This document shows, piece by piece, positions 1 to 12,500 of a stretch of 64,000 nucleotides of DNA. Within the stretch, counting starts at the first letter, position 1. Every line of letters starts with the position of its first letter. The stretch is taken from contig CM055098.1 in assembly GCA_029204225.1 (NCBI GenBank), forward strand, positions 48,385,247-48,449,246. Reading direction: 5' to 3'. The position numbers were made by a program, and so were the translations under genes. The stretch comes from Diphasiastrum complanatum (Eukaryota; Streptophyta; Lycopodiopsida; Lycopodiales; Lycopodiaceae). The notes below the pieces were generated by a model. That model had not been told where the DNA came from and ran no database searches. It saw nothing but the letters and a program-made list of their open reading frames with translations.

Positions 1-968
1 TGATAGAGCAAACGTCTGCTAAGCCCCTTTGAGGATCTCAAGCTGGTCTGTGAGGTGTTCACTTGCTCTCTAAGGCAAGTGGTGCGAAGTAGCTTTGCAG
101 TGGGTCGTGTGAAAGAAGGATCTATGGCAGCTATAGCTGCCACAACATCCCTGAAGACTCGAGTGTCGGTGATGGAGAATGGTAGGTTCAGGTTATAAAA
201 CATCTGAGAAATTGCATTTGATGCATTCTTCTGGGCCGTCTGCCTGACACTCTGTGGGATAGTGTGCTGTCTAAGATTAACCCATGGGCGAGGTGGTATG
301 GTGTGAGTGGACGTGCAATGGAGGGTGATGCTGCTATGGTAAATGCTGTGCAAGGACCTGGGTTGTTTGCTGCACTTGATGGAACAGATAGGTCTGACAT
401 GGAGGAAGGTGGGTGTGCAGGACCTTCAAACTCCCCATCATCGAACATGTCCTTTGATGGCTCACCAAGGAGGGGTGTGGGGTCCCTCAATCTCTGAAAG
501 AGGCCACCTAGTGGGCCCTCTGGATGTGCGGCTGCAGAAGGGTGTGTAGATGTGGCTGGTGGTCTATGTGATGAAGAGGGCCTGGCTGATGGTGGAGGTC
601 TATGTGAGAAGGAGGGCACATGAGGTGGTGGAGGTGCAAAAGCGGCTGGTGGTCTATGTGATGAAGAGGGCACAGAGGCTGGGGGAGGTGCAAGTGGAGG
701 TGCTCAACTAGTCGATGGAGTTGTGGTAGGAGCGGCTGGTGCCGTATGGCCATGTGTCGTGACGCTTGTCCCAATACAGAGGTGCTTGCGCAACTTCTGC
801 CCTAGTAGCCCCTTGCAAATGGGCTTTAGACCTGGTTAGGTTCCCCGACCTCTCCTCTCCATAATATCGACAACGCCATTGCCTGGCTCCTATGCCAGTA
901 TGCAACTGTCCCTCAACCATGTCTACCTCCCCCACAATGACGTTAAAAGGAACTACACAAAAGACCAA
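1..968 (-). pseudogene. hAT transposase relic, N-terminal half
   Basis: Read on the minus strand, this holds the first part of a plant hAT transposase and runs out of the window at base 1. About 830-885 encodes a BED-type DNA-binding finger (WRCRYYG, then RSKAHLQG); the second zinc cysteine is replaced by Tyr and the last one is missing, so the finger is decayed. About 400-700 is a Pro/Ser/His-rich linker made of short repeats. About 1-250, in another frame, encodes a DUF659-like block (AISQMFYNLNLPFSI, then RPTAKLLRTT), which in hAT transposases precedes the catalytic core. At least one frameshift separates linker and DUF659. The catalytic DDE domain is not in the window. It lies in or upstream of an intron of the HINT3 gene, on the opposite strand. 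The family call rests on the order BED, linker, DUF659. Confidence 0.72.
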
Positions 969-1134
969 TTAAAAAAGACTAGACAAAAAACGTAATTTTC
1001 TTTCACAAACTATGATATCAAAACGAAAAAAAAAAACAAACAGTATCCAACACTTTCAAATATCCTTTGATAGACAGTGACATGCATTATTGTAGACCCT
1101 AAATCCTAAAAATCGAAAACTTATGAAGGTCACC

Positions 1135-1721
1135 CATAGAACTAATGAACCGTTATCGGTTCACCACGGTTCTGAGAACCGTACAGTGAACCGTATGGTT
1201 CTTAAAATTTTTTGCCCAGAACTGTGGTGAACCGTACTGAATAATTAATTAATTAATTTTTTTTTTTGGTTTCGCCCCCAAAAATAACCCAAAAATATGC
1301 AAAAAAAGGGCCAAAATAATCTGTGAAATCTGTGAATTCTGTGAAATCGTCTGTGTATCATCTGTCAAATGACTTAAATCATCTGTATCATCTGTGAAAT
1401 CATCTGTATCATCTGTCAAATCATCTGCACACCATGTGAAATCTGTGAAATCCGTCAAATCAGTGATGAATTCAGATGATTTCACATCTGTCAAATTATC
1501 TGTATCATATGTCAAATCATCTGTACATCATGTGAAATCTGTCAAATCTGTATCATCTGTGAAATCTATGAAATCTATGAAATCATCTGTGAAATCTGTG
1601 AATTTGGAAATTAATTAATTATTTAATTAAATAGAGGAACCGTACCAAGGTTCAAGGAACCGTGGTACAGTTCCTTCCACGGTTCCCAGGATCCACGGTT
1701 CTGGGAACCGTGGGTTCTATG
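1135..1721. mobile_element. Non-autonomous hAT-like element with 8-bp target duplication
   Basis: A 587-bp element starting CATAGAAC and ending GGTTCTATG. It is flanked on both sides by the same 8 bases, AGGTCACC (1127-1134 and 1722-1729). An 8-bp target duplication with short inverted ends is the hAT signature. Subterminal regions (1145-1240 and 1625-1715) are packed with GAACCGT/ACGGTTC repeats in both orientations, which could fold or bind transposase. Between them, after TTAATTAATTAATT and a T-run, sits a tandem-repeat core. No coding capacity. The neighbouring hAT relic at 1-968 shows that the superfamily is present, but a mobilising relationship is not shown. Confidence 0.82.
1317..1606. 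repeat. Short tandem repeat core of the hAT-like element
   Basis: Irregular tandem repeats of 9-12 bases built on ATCTGTGAAATC, ATCTGTCAAATC and ATCTGTATC. Both strands stay open here only because the repeat lacks stop codons. I do not count those reading frames as genes. Confidence 0.8.
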
Positions 1722-1729
1722 AGGTCACC

Positions 1730-2343
1730 ACATCCCAGTGACTTGGCCATTTCAGAAATTACAAGTAAAAGCTATAACAACAAGTTATTAAAAAAGCAGT
1801 AAAAGAAAACTCTAATCAAGTTCTATTTTTTGTTGATATGAAAGTTTGTCTTGTATTGTGTTGTTTGGGTTGTCTCATGATTTGATGGTCAACATTCTCC
1901 TCGTTGACTTTTTTAAAGGATTCTAGTCACTTTAATATGAATTTGTGGCATTCAATACATGCTGTTCCAAAAGATTGAGGATTTAAGTCACAAAGTTTTG
2001 TTTAACTATGTATCTTGCTTTCTATTTAAGTTTTTTGGAAAACAAGAATGGCAACTACAACTCAATCTTGATCTATTCCATCTAAAAGAAGAACTGAACA
2101 ACTGAAAGCAAACTGTGAAATGAGAGCCTTGCCCTAACTAGCTGACATAAGTTGAATGGACTTCAAAGATTCCAAGTGCGTTTTTGATTGTGAAGTCATT
2201 ATGAGTGGTTCTAGACCTTGTAGACTTGCCAATCTTTTCTTCACAATTATTGTCTTGTTGCATCTAGGTGGAGAAACCATTGATGCATTTTTTGGTTGTG
2301 GTTTCCTTCTGTGCATATTGACAAGTTGGTTTTCATTTTGCAG
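1730..2343 (+). other. HINT3 intron sequence, nothing recognised
   Basis: AT-rich sequence between the hAT-like element and the first visible HINT3 exon. The only supported signal is the pyrimidine-rich 3' splice site ending TTTTGCAG at 2343. No upstream HINT3 exon was found here, so the 5' part of that gene must lie before base 1 or be missing. Confidence 0.6.
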
Positions 2344-2410
2344 GTAGCAGCAGCTATGTGTGCTGTAATCCCGTTGATAAGTAGGGTTCTTATGGATGCA
2401 ACACAACGTG
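2344..2410 (+). CDS. HINT3: HINT3 exon a
   Basis: 67-nt exon after acceptor TTTTGCAG, encoding VAAAMCAVIPLISRVLMDA and the start of the substrate-pocket helix region that precedes the NNG.AAGQ block in HIT proteins. The donor is GTATTG at 2411, weaker than the later donors. It leaves one base of an Asp codon, completed by the exon 12 kb downstream. Confidence 0.8.
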
Positions 2411-3526
2411 GTATTGATCTAGCCTAGGTTGCTCCTTGGAGAGCTTATTGTCGTGTGAGAGGCATATGCGTAGATGCTTTTACTTGTTCTCAAGTGGTAG
2501 AACATCAACTATGTTACAATAAATTGTTGTAAGAATTTTAGGAGTATTAGGTAAGTCATTTAATTGTTGATGGTCATCATTGAGATTGAGGCGTTTTTGC
2601 ATGTTGTCTCTTTTGGTGTGTTTCTTCAAATAGAATTCTATAAGATTATATCTCCATTGCAATAAAATTCTTCGCCTCGTAATTTTTTAAAGTGCCTTGT
2701 GTATCCTTTATCTCTACCAATTTCACAATATAGCCAAGAAGGCATCCATGCAACAATGTTAGAATCATAGTTGTAGCGAATCGCGATTCGCTGGGTCTGC
2801 GATTCGCGGGTCGCTATTCACGACCCAGAATTGCAATTTTTTTTTTTTGGAAAAATAGCTTGTTGCTGAAATTTTTTTAGGGGATCAATGGTCAAACCAG
2901 CGTTTTGCCTCTCAGAAGTGCAGTAGATGAGGCACAAACAGATCTTATTTTCAGTAGCTATCCGGTTGTCATTTGCTCTGGTTTTCAGTAAATGTTAATG
3001 CTATAGTTTGGACTATCAACTGTATGGATGATGATCGCTTTTGCAATTGGTTCATTGGATTCGTGAGTGCAATGTACATACAGTTGAGGGCATAAATACG
3101 AGGAACGGGGGGTCCGGGGGGCGGTACCCGGTGGGGGGTTTGGGGGGCAACGCCTCCCAACGGCGGGGTCCGGGGGCTGCCGATAGACCACGGCCCCGAC
3201 GGTAAGGCCTCTTCATGATTTGGCCTTCCAACTCCCCGAGTGAAAACACACTTTTTGGTGTTTCGCACCCAAAACAGTCGGCAAACTACACAATCATAAT
3301 CCCCTCGATCAGAGCTTTCATCTGATACCCATATTGCCTAAAAAAATTTCAAAAAAAAAAATCGATTCTACACGATTATGGGAAAATCCCGAATCGCGAA
3401 TTGGAATCGCGATTCTGATCGCAATTTAGAATCGCGATTCTGATCGCGACTCAGAATCGCGCTGCAACTATGGCTTAGAATTGGTCTCAAAAGAAGTGGG
3501 ATCTTTCCCATTTATATTGAAATCTT

Positions 3527-3561
<35 letters not shown>

Positions 3562-6500
3562 GGAGGGCATTGGTCTGTATGCTGATCTTTCTATAGATAT
3601 TATTAGATTTGCTGATCAAGGGCACTTTAATGCTAGAATCTCTGCACGACTTTCATGATGCTGCTGATCAGTTACGTATATGAGGCATTGATTGTGATGA
3701 CATATGAGTTACTAGGATTTCAGCCGATTCACATGGACCCATCATTGGATATGGAGAGTACTTGTTGCAGCTTGGTGAAGCCCATGAGTTAGCCAGTTAC
3801 AATGGCCTAGCTTGTTGGCCTGATTCGAGCAGCTACACGTGCCCCATCCCCACAGTGGTTATGAGCGAGTTCTGGGTTGGTTTCGGAGTGATATCAGCAT
3901 CTCAGACTAGATATGGAGCACCATTGGGGTGAAGCAAGGTTGCTCCCTCTCCCCCACACTCTTTGGATTGTATATTGATGAGCTTGAGAGAGTCATTTAG
4001 CAATGTGGTGATACAAGTTGCAGGCTTTGTGACATGCTGATTGCCATCCTTCTTTATGTAGATGATGTGGCTCTAGTTTCTCCGACTAGAGAGGGCTTAT
4101 AGAGGCAGTTAGACAGTCTTCATGCTTTTTGTACCAGATGGGGTTTGAGGGTTAATATTGTGAAGACCAAGGTTATGGTCTTCAACACATCCAAGGCATT
4201 CATGCATTGACATGAGCTTATCTTTGACAGACAGCCACCGGAGGTTGCATCATCTTGCACTTACTTAGGTGTCCTCTTTATTGGTCCTGTATTTGCTATG
4301 AGACAGGCTGCTACAACTAGACTTGAGAATGGACATGCTTCCCTTGTACAACTAGAGAGGTTATGCTTTCGGAGATTTATTCGGGATGCCCCGAGTAAGT
4401 GTCAGCTTTTTGATACTCTTGTTACCCCTGCCACATTATATGCAATAGAGGCATGGTGTACATGTCTCTCATTTGATTGGGCCAATATCTCGCGCATGCA
4501 GATCCTTATGCTATCACATATGATACGGGCTAAGCCATCCGTTCCACATCAGATCAGTTTAGTTGAGTTGTTTCACCCATTTAACTTGATGCCATTTTTT
4601 GACTTATCACCTATATTCAGAGAGTTAGGTTATTCCCATTGGATGATCAGAGGTGTACACAGGTAGCACTTACCTCATCTCAGCATCCTCATACTCAGGG
4701 CTTCCAGTTGTCATGGTTTTCTCAGGCCTCTTGTTTACTTGACACACTTGGCATTTTTTGTCATGGACCTTCCATTGGGTACCCACGACTACATCAGACG
4801 ATTTCTATACAGAGCATATTTGAGTCGAGTGTGGTAGGGCCACCTTGGGGTCAAACTCTACTTCTATCGGACTCACTTCTTGGAGTCACATCACCTTATG
4901 ATTGAGAGTGGGCGTTTTCAGAGTACCCCACAGGAGGAGCAGATTTGCCTGGGGTGCTCATTATCCGAGATAGAGTCTGAGGAGCACTTCTTATTCAGAT
5001 GTCCAGCATGCTACGAGATCAGAGGGAGATATCACTGTCTTTTTTGAGATGCACCTGTCACTCTACGGTTGATTATAGCATATGAGGATCCACGTTGTGT
5101 GGCCCTCATAATCAGAGAGATGTTACTTCTACGACAGGATCTATCTCAGCCAGCTCAGTCTAGTGACTAGTCACCTTGACACATAGCTCCAGATCACATC
5201 CTTCTTTTCTCGTAGGAGATCACGACATGATCCAGATTCAGGGGATAGTGAGATCGATGGTGACTCTTGACACAGAGACGTGAGACGGCGTATCATCTAG
5301 ATTGTTGTTGCTTGTGGGATCACTGGTATGAGGAGACACACTTCACAAACAACCTCCAAGACGACATCGTCAGCACACACTACCTCTAGCTACAGTTTCC
5401 AGTACGTCTTTCTTCAGTGGCAGTAGGAATTGATTGATTTTATGATTTTATGATGACCATATACATGTCTACCATCACCACCATCATACATTAGTAGTCA
5501 GTAGTTATTAGCAGTTATCGAACATTAGTAGCTACTAGATGATGTTTTTAGTAGGTACATTTCATATATGTTTTCTTTATCGTTATCGAAGACGTTTTAC
5601 ACGCTCCTATTTGCACCACACACTTGATATGTACTTTCTGTCTTATATGCCTTTTGGCATGGAAAAGACGTTAATAAAGCTCTCTCTCTCTCTCTCTCTC
5701 TCTCGCGATGGAGATGGCGAGGGCGCTGCAGTAGGAGTGGTCCTTGTCTATGGCCAAGAAAGGTAAGGGGAGCCCACGCTCCCCCCCCTCACGGACTTCT
5801 ACTCGTGGCCAGATGGCTCCTTCACCATCACTGAGTAGCCAGGAGCCTCCATCGCGAGTCTCTACAGATTTGCTAAGTGGCCAGGTATCGCGGGTCTCCA
5901 CAGATCAGGAGCCTCCATCGCGGGTCTCCACGGTTGACACATCGCTAACCAGCCAGGTATCGCGGGTCTCTACACCATCGCTAGCTGGCCAGGTCTCTCC
6001 ACCGCGGATCTCCACCGATGAAACCAGCTCCATCGCTCCACCAGCTCCACTGATGAAACCAGCTCCATCTCTGATGTCCACCAGCGCTGCATACAGATGA
6101 GCGAGCTCGCTATATTTGGATTTAGGTGGACCGGACTTTGATGGGATTGACCCGTGACCCCTTTCTGGCCATTTGTTATTTTCCACCAGACACCTCAGTT
6201 TTCACAGCAGATGAGGAGTCACCTTATATGGGTATCTCTTCAGACATTATCCGATATGAGGAGCGGGGTTATGTTCTTTTAGCTGGCGACTTTAATGCCA
6301 GGATTGGGTCCAGGCAGACAGAGTTCCGTAGAGCAGAGGATGATCCACAGCGGATACATGCTTTAGACTGGGATGATCTTGGTCTCCGGCGACGATCAGC
6401 AGATGCCGAGGGTCCAGTTACTGCATACGGAGAGCAGATGCTTCAGGTGGGCGAGGCTCATGGATTGGCCATTTATAATGGCTTATTGCAGTGGCCTGAT

Positions 6501-9500
6501 TCAGGTGACTTTACTTGTTTTCCACACAGTGGAGGGAGTAGTGTTGTTGACTATTTCATGGGATTGCCGTCTCTCCTCCCCTTCATTTCATCTTTCCTGG
6601 TTTACCGTACCACTTTGTCTGACCACTCATACCTCTCTCTCTCTCTATTGGCCTTCTTCACACCCCATGTACTAATACCGTAACTCTTGGCAACAAAACA
6701 GTGTACCGCTATCATCCTCAAAACACCCCAAGGTACAAGGAAGCATTATCTGACCTCCTGACTCATTTCCCTTACGACGATACTTTGACGGACCAGTCTC
6801 TTTTTCTTGTCCGAACCTTGCATATCGCTGCATCCCTTGCTTTCCCATCTCCACGGCCCAAGCACTTACGACATAATCGACCACACAACCCTTGGTATGA
6901 CCACGAGTGTAACCAACTTCATCTGGACTTGATTCATGCTGCCACTTTCCCCATATGGTAAAGGACTTATCTCGTGTATACCGTAGAACCACCCGAAAAA
7001 AGAAAATTACTTACGAAATCGGCCAGGGGAAGAAGATGATGGACCTTCTCTTTAGCTCCTCGTCGCGATCATTTTGGCAAAAATTCCTCTCACGGGAGAC
7101 CTCCACCCCAGATCACAGATCTTAGCACATGGGTAACCTATGCCACATCGTTGTACACTGTTCCTGACACCCCTCCACTTCCTACACATACCTACACATG
7201 TACTTCTGATATATTCTCTCCAGCCATAGTAGAAGAGGCCATTGACCGATTAAATCTACATAAGGCCAAGGATATTGATGATTTAGAAGTTGAACTTTTG
7301 AAGCAAGCTGCTGACATTCTCTCACCCTTCCTCTCTCTCCTCTTTAACTGCTCTATCACATCTGGTTTCCCGTCACCCTGGTCCACAAACCTTATCCATC
7401 CTATCCATAAAGGTGGTGATCCCATGAAAGCCGACAACTATCGTACCATCATGATCAGTCACCTCTTTGCCAAGGTTTATGGTTCTATTCTTCAGTCAGA
7501 GATTAGTACAGAGATGGATACCCTAGCACTGCATGCCATAGGTCAGGCAGGTTTCAGACCAGGATATACCACATCAGATCATATTTTCACCCTGTGATCC
7601 ATCATTGAGGAAGCTAAGGCCAGGAGAGAGCGTGTATATTGCTGCTTTGTGGATTTCCGCAAGGCCTTTGACTCTGTGCCTCGACATCTACTGATACAGA
7701 GACTTCGGGACCGTGGCCTCCAAGAGGATATCATACAGGCAGTTGTGGCATTGTACAGACCGGTTATTGGTCGTATCCGAGTATCAGGAGTTGTATCACT
7801 AGAGATAGAGAGTACCATTGGGGTTAAGCAGGGATGTCCTCTCTCTCCTAAACTCTTTGGTTTATATATAGACGAGCTTGAGCAGGTCATACAGACAGAG
7901 GGAGGTGAGGGATGCACATTGGGTGACCTCGTTATCACTATCCTATTATATGCTGATGATGTGGTTTTGCTTTTGAGGACGAGGGAAGGTTTGCAGCGGC
8001 ATCTTGACGCGCTTCACTCTTTTTGTACTCAGTGGGGATTATCAGTGAATGTGGCCAAAACCAAAGTTATGGTAGTTAACACCTCTAGATCCTTCATGAT
8101 GCGACAAGTGCTTTTATGGGAGGAGCATCCACTTGAGGTAGTTGACTCCTACACATACCTAGGGTTGGTATTTTCTGGTCCCACTTTCAGCATGCGACAG
8201 GCGACATTTTCCCGACTACAGAAGGGTTATGCATCGTTGGTAGAGTTGGAGAGATTATGTTTCAGCTCACATGTTAGAGATGCGACTAGTAGGTGCCGAC
8301 TCTTTGACACTATGGTCGTTCCCTTAGCTCTATATGCATCAGAGACATGGAGTACTGGCTTGACGGCTACCGAGTGGCGCATCTCACGACTTCAGATTCA
8401 TATGCTCTCTCAGATGATACGGGCTAAGCCCTCTATCCCACATCATATTATATTGGCAGAGTTTGTCGTCCCCCCTATTCAGATAGAGGCACTGTTCCAT
8501 ATTGTCACATTCATACAGCGCCTAGAGGATCTCCAGGGTAGAGGCACACACTATGCTGCAGCAGCTCTGTCGTCCTCCCAGCACCTACACTCTGAGGGGC
8601 ACTCCTTCTTGTCACTGACTACGGATAGTGATGGGTCAGTTCCGAGTTTCCTCTCACCAATTAGCCATTGAGATTGGTAGATACAGGGGCATTCCGAGAG
8701 ACGCGCAGATTCGTAGTATGTGTGACCTACATGATATAGAGGATGAGTTTCATTTTCTCTTCAGATGCCCAGCTTACTATGAGATTCGAGGGAGATACTA
8801 CTGCTTGTTTCGAGACCATCCACTTGCACTCTCTGCCTTGATATTGTATAAGGACTCCAGATGTGTTGCACCTCCCCCTTGATACAACTGAGCATACAGG
8901 AGTGTCTATCCCGTCGGAGACAGAGGCAGGAGAGTAGTGACTCTGATGGAGAGGCTGAGATTCCAGATGCCACCATACAGAACGCAGCTCACACAGAGAT
9001 AGTGCCACAACATACTTTACATCATTTTTTCACAACAGAGAGACATCTATCATGCTTGACTCACCTTGTGCATAGCACTATTTCCTGTTTTATTGTAATT
9101 TCTCCTGATTTTCTCTCGTAATAACATCTATATGACCCTACGAAATGTCTGCTGTGGTTGTATTGTCACTATCATAGTCTAGTTTTTGAAACTCTCTAGT
9201 AGAATCGATAGCAAAGTCATAATAGCATTAGAATCATTCACAAGAGAGCCTATTAAAGCCATATGCTCCAGTAATGACTTGAGATTATGCACATTCACAG
9301 TCATAGACTATTCATCCATCCTGAAAGGAAAGAATCTCTTTCTCAATAACAGCCTCAAACTTACATCTGGGACTTCGTTAAGTCTATTTGTCACTTGGCG
9401 TTCAAAGTGGTCTGCGGTTCTCTAGGCCTAACCCCTCTTTGATGTGCAATGGTCGGTGGCCGATGTTCGACTTGCCTTATGGTAGTAGAAGATGTGCGAA

Positions 9501-12500
9501 CGGGGAGTGTATATGATGATGTGCCCAGTCTCTCCCCACCTGTGCTAGGACTTGCATTTGAAGGTGATGCACCACTGATCGATGATCCCGAGGGTCATGA
9601 AGCATCAATGGCTTGGGTGTTGGCGGCTGTAGGAATATTAGTCCTAGATACCTTCTGTGGCTAGGCCGTGCACTTGTATTCTCACTGCTATGTAAACCTT
9701 TGTGGCTAGGCCCTGCTCTTGTATCCTCACTGCTATGTACCTCTTTGTGGTTGGGCCTTGTACCCTAGCTTTGAGAGCCCTGTCTTGGTTGCCGAAAAAA
9801 AGCTTGGAGTTGCTCTCAGTGGCTGGGTGGATGATCCATCAGCTCCATGTGTCTTGCAGTCTATGTATCTCAACATTTGCAATGGTGCTGCACACAGCTA
9901 GGCCCATCCCTTGCCCATTTGGCCCGATAACATCTCCATCTGGTGGCACTTGAACCATGGGACTTAGCCACATCCCCCTGTATAAGGTCAACCTCTGGCC
10001 ACATGCCGCTATCGACAACCGACATTGTGACCTATGTGCTATCAGCCCTACAATAGCTCAAAACCTTGCAAAAGATGCACAAATCTTGCAAAGATTAAGT
10101 ACATTGCATCGATAATATCCAGATGTGCATTCTGTAACATTTTACACCCCTCACATCTAATGCAAACTCTAAACTTTGAAACCAAGTCTTTTGTTTAACT
10201 AACGCAGTCGACATTGAATGACTTTAGCATAAGTTGCTATGTATGAGATCAGACATTCCTGGCATTCTTATGGGTGTGAAGAAACAGTTCAACATCTTAG
10301 GATACGTCAATCGGATCTCTACAACTTAGTTTACAAAATAGGGCTAAAAATGACACAAAAGTGAGCATCACATACATAACTTGCTATACGTGCTGTAACG
10401 GCCAAATCATCATTCTTGGCATTCTTGTAGGCATGAAGAAACATTGTCTAGCATCTTACAACACATCAATCGGATCTCCACAACTTAGTTCACAAAAAAG
10501 GGCTAAAAAAGACAAAAATTGAGCATCCATTCTTCCTTTCTTAACTTGATGTATGTGTTATAAACGCCAAGGCTAACATTTTTGGCATTCTTGTAGGCAT
10601 GAAGAAACACAGTCTAGCATCTTACGGCATGTCAATAAGATCCTTGCAACTCAGTTTCCAAAGTAGGGCTAAAAAAGTCTTGAAAAGAGAGCACCACATC
10701 CATAAGTTAACGTACGTGCGATAACAGGCATTTTTGGCATTCTTGTAGGCATGAGGGAACGTAGTCTAGCACCTTACAACACCTAAATCAGATACCTACA
10801 ATCATATGTGGGACTACCAAAAAACAAGTTCTGATGATTTTGCACTCCACGCTCACTTGCCATGCTTGACACCGTGCCCATCGTGTCCCTCTTGTCCGCA
10901 ATAGATACTCGTGAGATGCTTGATTGCCTAAATCTGTGCAATATGATTTTATTTATAGATCTTTATACCTCAAAATGTGCATCGGAAAATGGAAAAGTAA
11001 AGCAAAATTTGTTTTAGCATTCTGGAACACAGTCTGCTGCATCTATGTTGTTGTCTAGTAACTCACTTTATATAACCACCACTGCGCTTCAAAATAAATG
11101 TGTATTACCGATGTAGATCCCTTTCTTTCCGAAGTGCCTTAATAATCTTGTTGTTCCGTTTACCTCGATCTTCCTTCGAAATTACCTCGCTTTTTCTTTC
11201 ATCATGCTGCCTTTTTGTTTTGATCCTTGGACTTTGGCACTGATACTTATGATGAAGACTTTAGCCTTGAGATCAAAGTTCCAGGGTGCTTAGATAAATC
11301 ATACAATACAATAGATAACTTCACCAACTTCTATTAACTGGTCCCTGATGCCCTTAGCAATTGTCTATTCCTCTATGGTCGAATTTGAAGAACTTACACT
11401 CAAATTCCAAGGCTTGTTTCCGAAGTGGAGAACTCTAAATGCATTGGCTGTCTCATATAATTGGTTTTATCATATCTTAAGTTCTATTGTAGTCTTAGCT
11501 TCCTTGATGTATTGTATTGCAATATCTTTAATCGATATGTTGATGTACACATGCGCATTTGACATAGTGAATCTCCAAATATTGTAATTGGTACTATCCA
11601 ATTTACTATTTTCAGCCGTGTATTTATTGAGACTTGCCATAGTTGATCACTGTGTGGTGTATTTCCAAGAAACTGTCAAATCTCTCAAAATTGCCCAAAA
11701 AACAAAGTCCATTTGCCTGCTACTATATCGTGCACTTACCACAAACACTTGGAAAACTGACCAGAAATATACCAAACTCAATACTCGCTTTGCATGACCC
11801 TGCTTCCATTGGAGGAAAACTTCAGGAAATCACCAGAGAAGTAATCAAATTAGATTAATATCATAGATATTAATACTCAAAATTTGCCAATAATACCTCA
11901 GAAAAACCGCTTTTTGCTATGGATCAATTTCACTCAAGCTGGTTATTCCTTGATTTGACCAGCTACTGCTCGAGTTAAAACTTTCCTGCAATTAATTCAA
12001 TCAAATCTGCATGGTGCCTCAGGGATAATCAGCCCGATAAAACAGAATTTAAGCAAACAATAAGAGTTATGATTGGCCTCCAATGAAATTCAGCCTCCAA
12101 TGACCTCTGAGCTACCTCGAGCTATTGATAGTCTCCACAATTCATGCGTCAATAGCTGATCCCAAGCTGAGACCAGCTCCCCATACCATGCTGCAACAAA
12201 ATTTCCAATTGCTTGTTATATTGCTTTTGAAGTAGATGAGTACAATATTGTACAATAGATCTCTCCCTCCTTGAGGTAGATAGCATAAATTAGGATTGAT
12301 ATCTGTACAACACATTCGCTTGCTTCTAGACAAGATCGATCCATCCTTGATCCACACAATTATATTGAATCGTTATGAAAGTACTATAGAATTGAATCCT
12401 TCACCAACCGACCTTGGAAATCATGATCTTTGATACCATTCTAGAACTCAAGCAAAGGAGTGAGAAATCAAGCATCAGATCAACCGATATATAAGTTTTC

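Larger units (their letters stand above)
5705..9130 (+). mobile_element. LINE copy 2, most complete reverse transcriptase
   Basis: Same family as copy 1, starting directly at the end of copy 1's (TC)n tail. 5744-6080 is a minisatellite-like stretch encoding repeated SRVST units in place of the endonuclease N-terminus. 6110-6660 is the endonuclease from about its second third (DPFLAICYFPP, LLAGDFNAR, TTLSDHSYL). 6701-6960 is a linker with NPWYDHEC. 7151-8671 is RT. 8700-8820 is the knuckle (MCDLHD...FHFLFRCPAYYEIRGRYYCLF) in another frame. 8900-9060 is an acidic tail ending in PQHTLHHFF. The start resembles a 5'-truncated insertion. No (TC)n tail was seen after 9130, so the 3' end seems lost. 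Confidence 0.88.

Noticed and set aside
1249-1618. Open frames on both strands rich in Asp/Thr or Lys/Ser/Val
   Set aside because: Translations of the tandem-repeat core of the hAT-like element; the repeat merely lacks stops.
2156-2347. Small plus-strand frame with a hydrophobic stretch before the HINT3 exon
   Set aside because: Lies in intron sequence, no family match, and its end overlaps the splice acceptor.
10237-10815. Possible CRISPR-like array
   Set aside because: Units are long, diverged and contiguous without spacers, in a plant nuclear intron.
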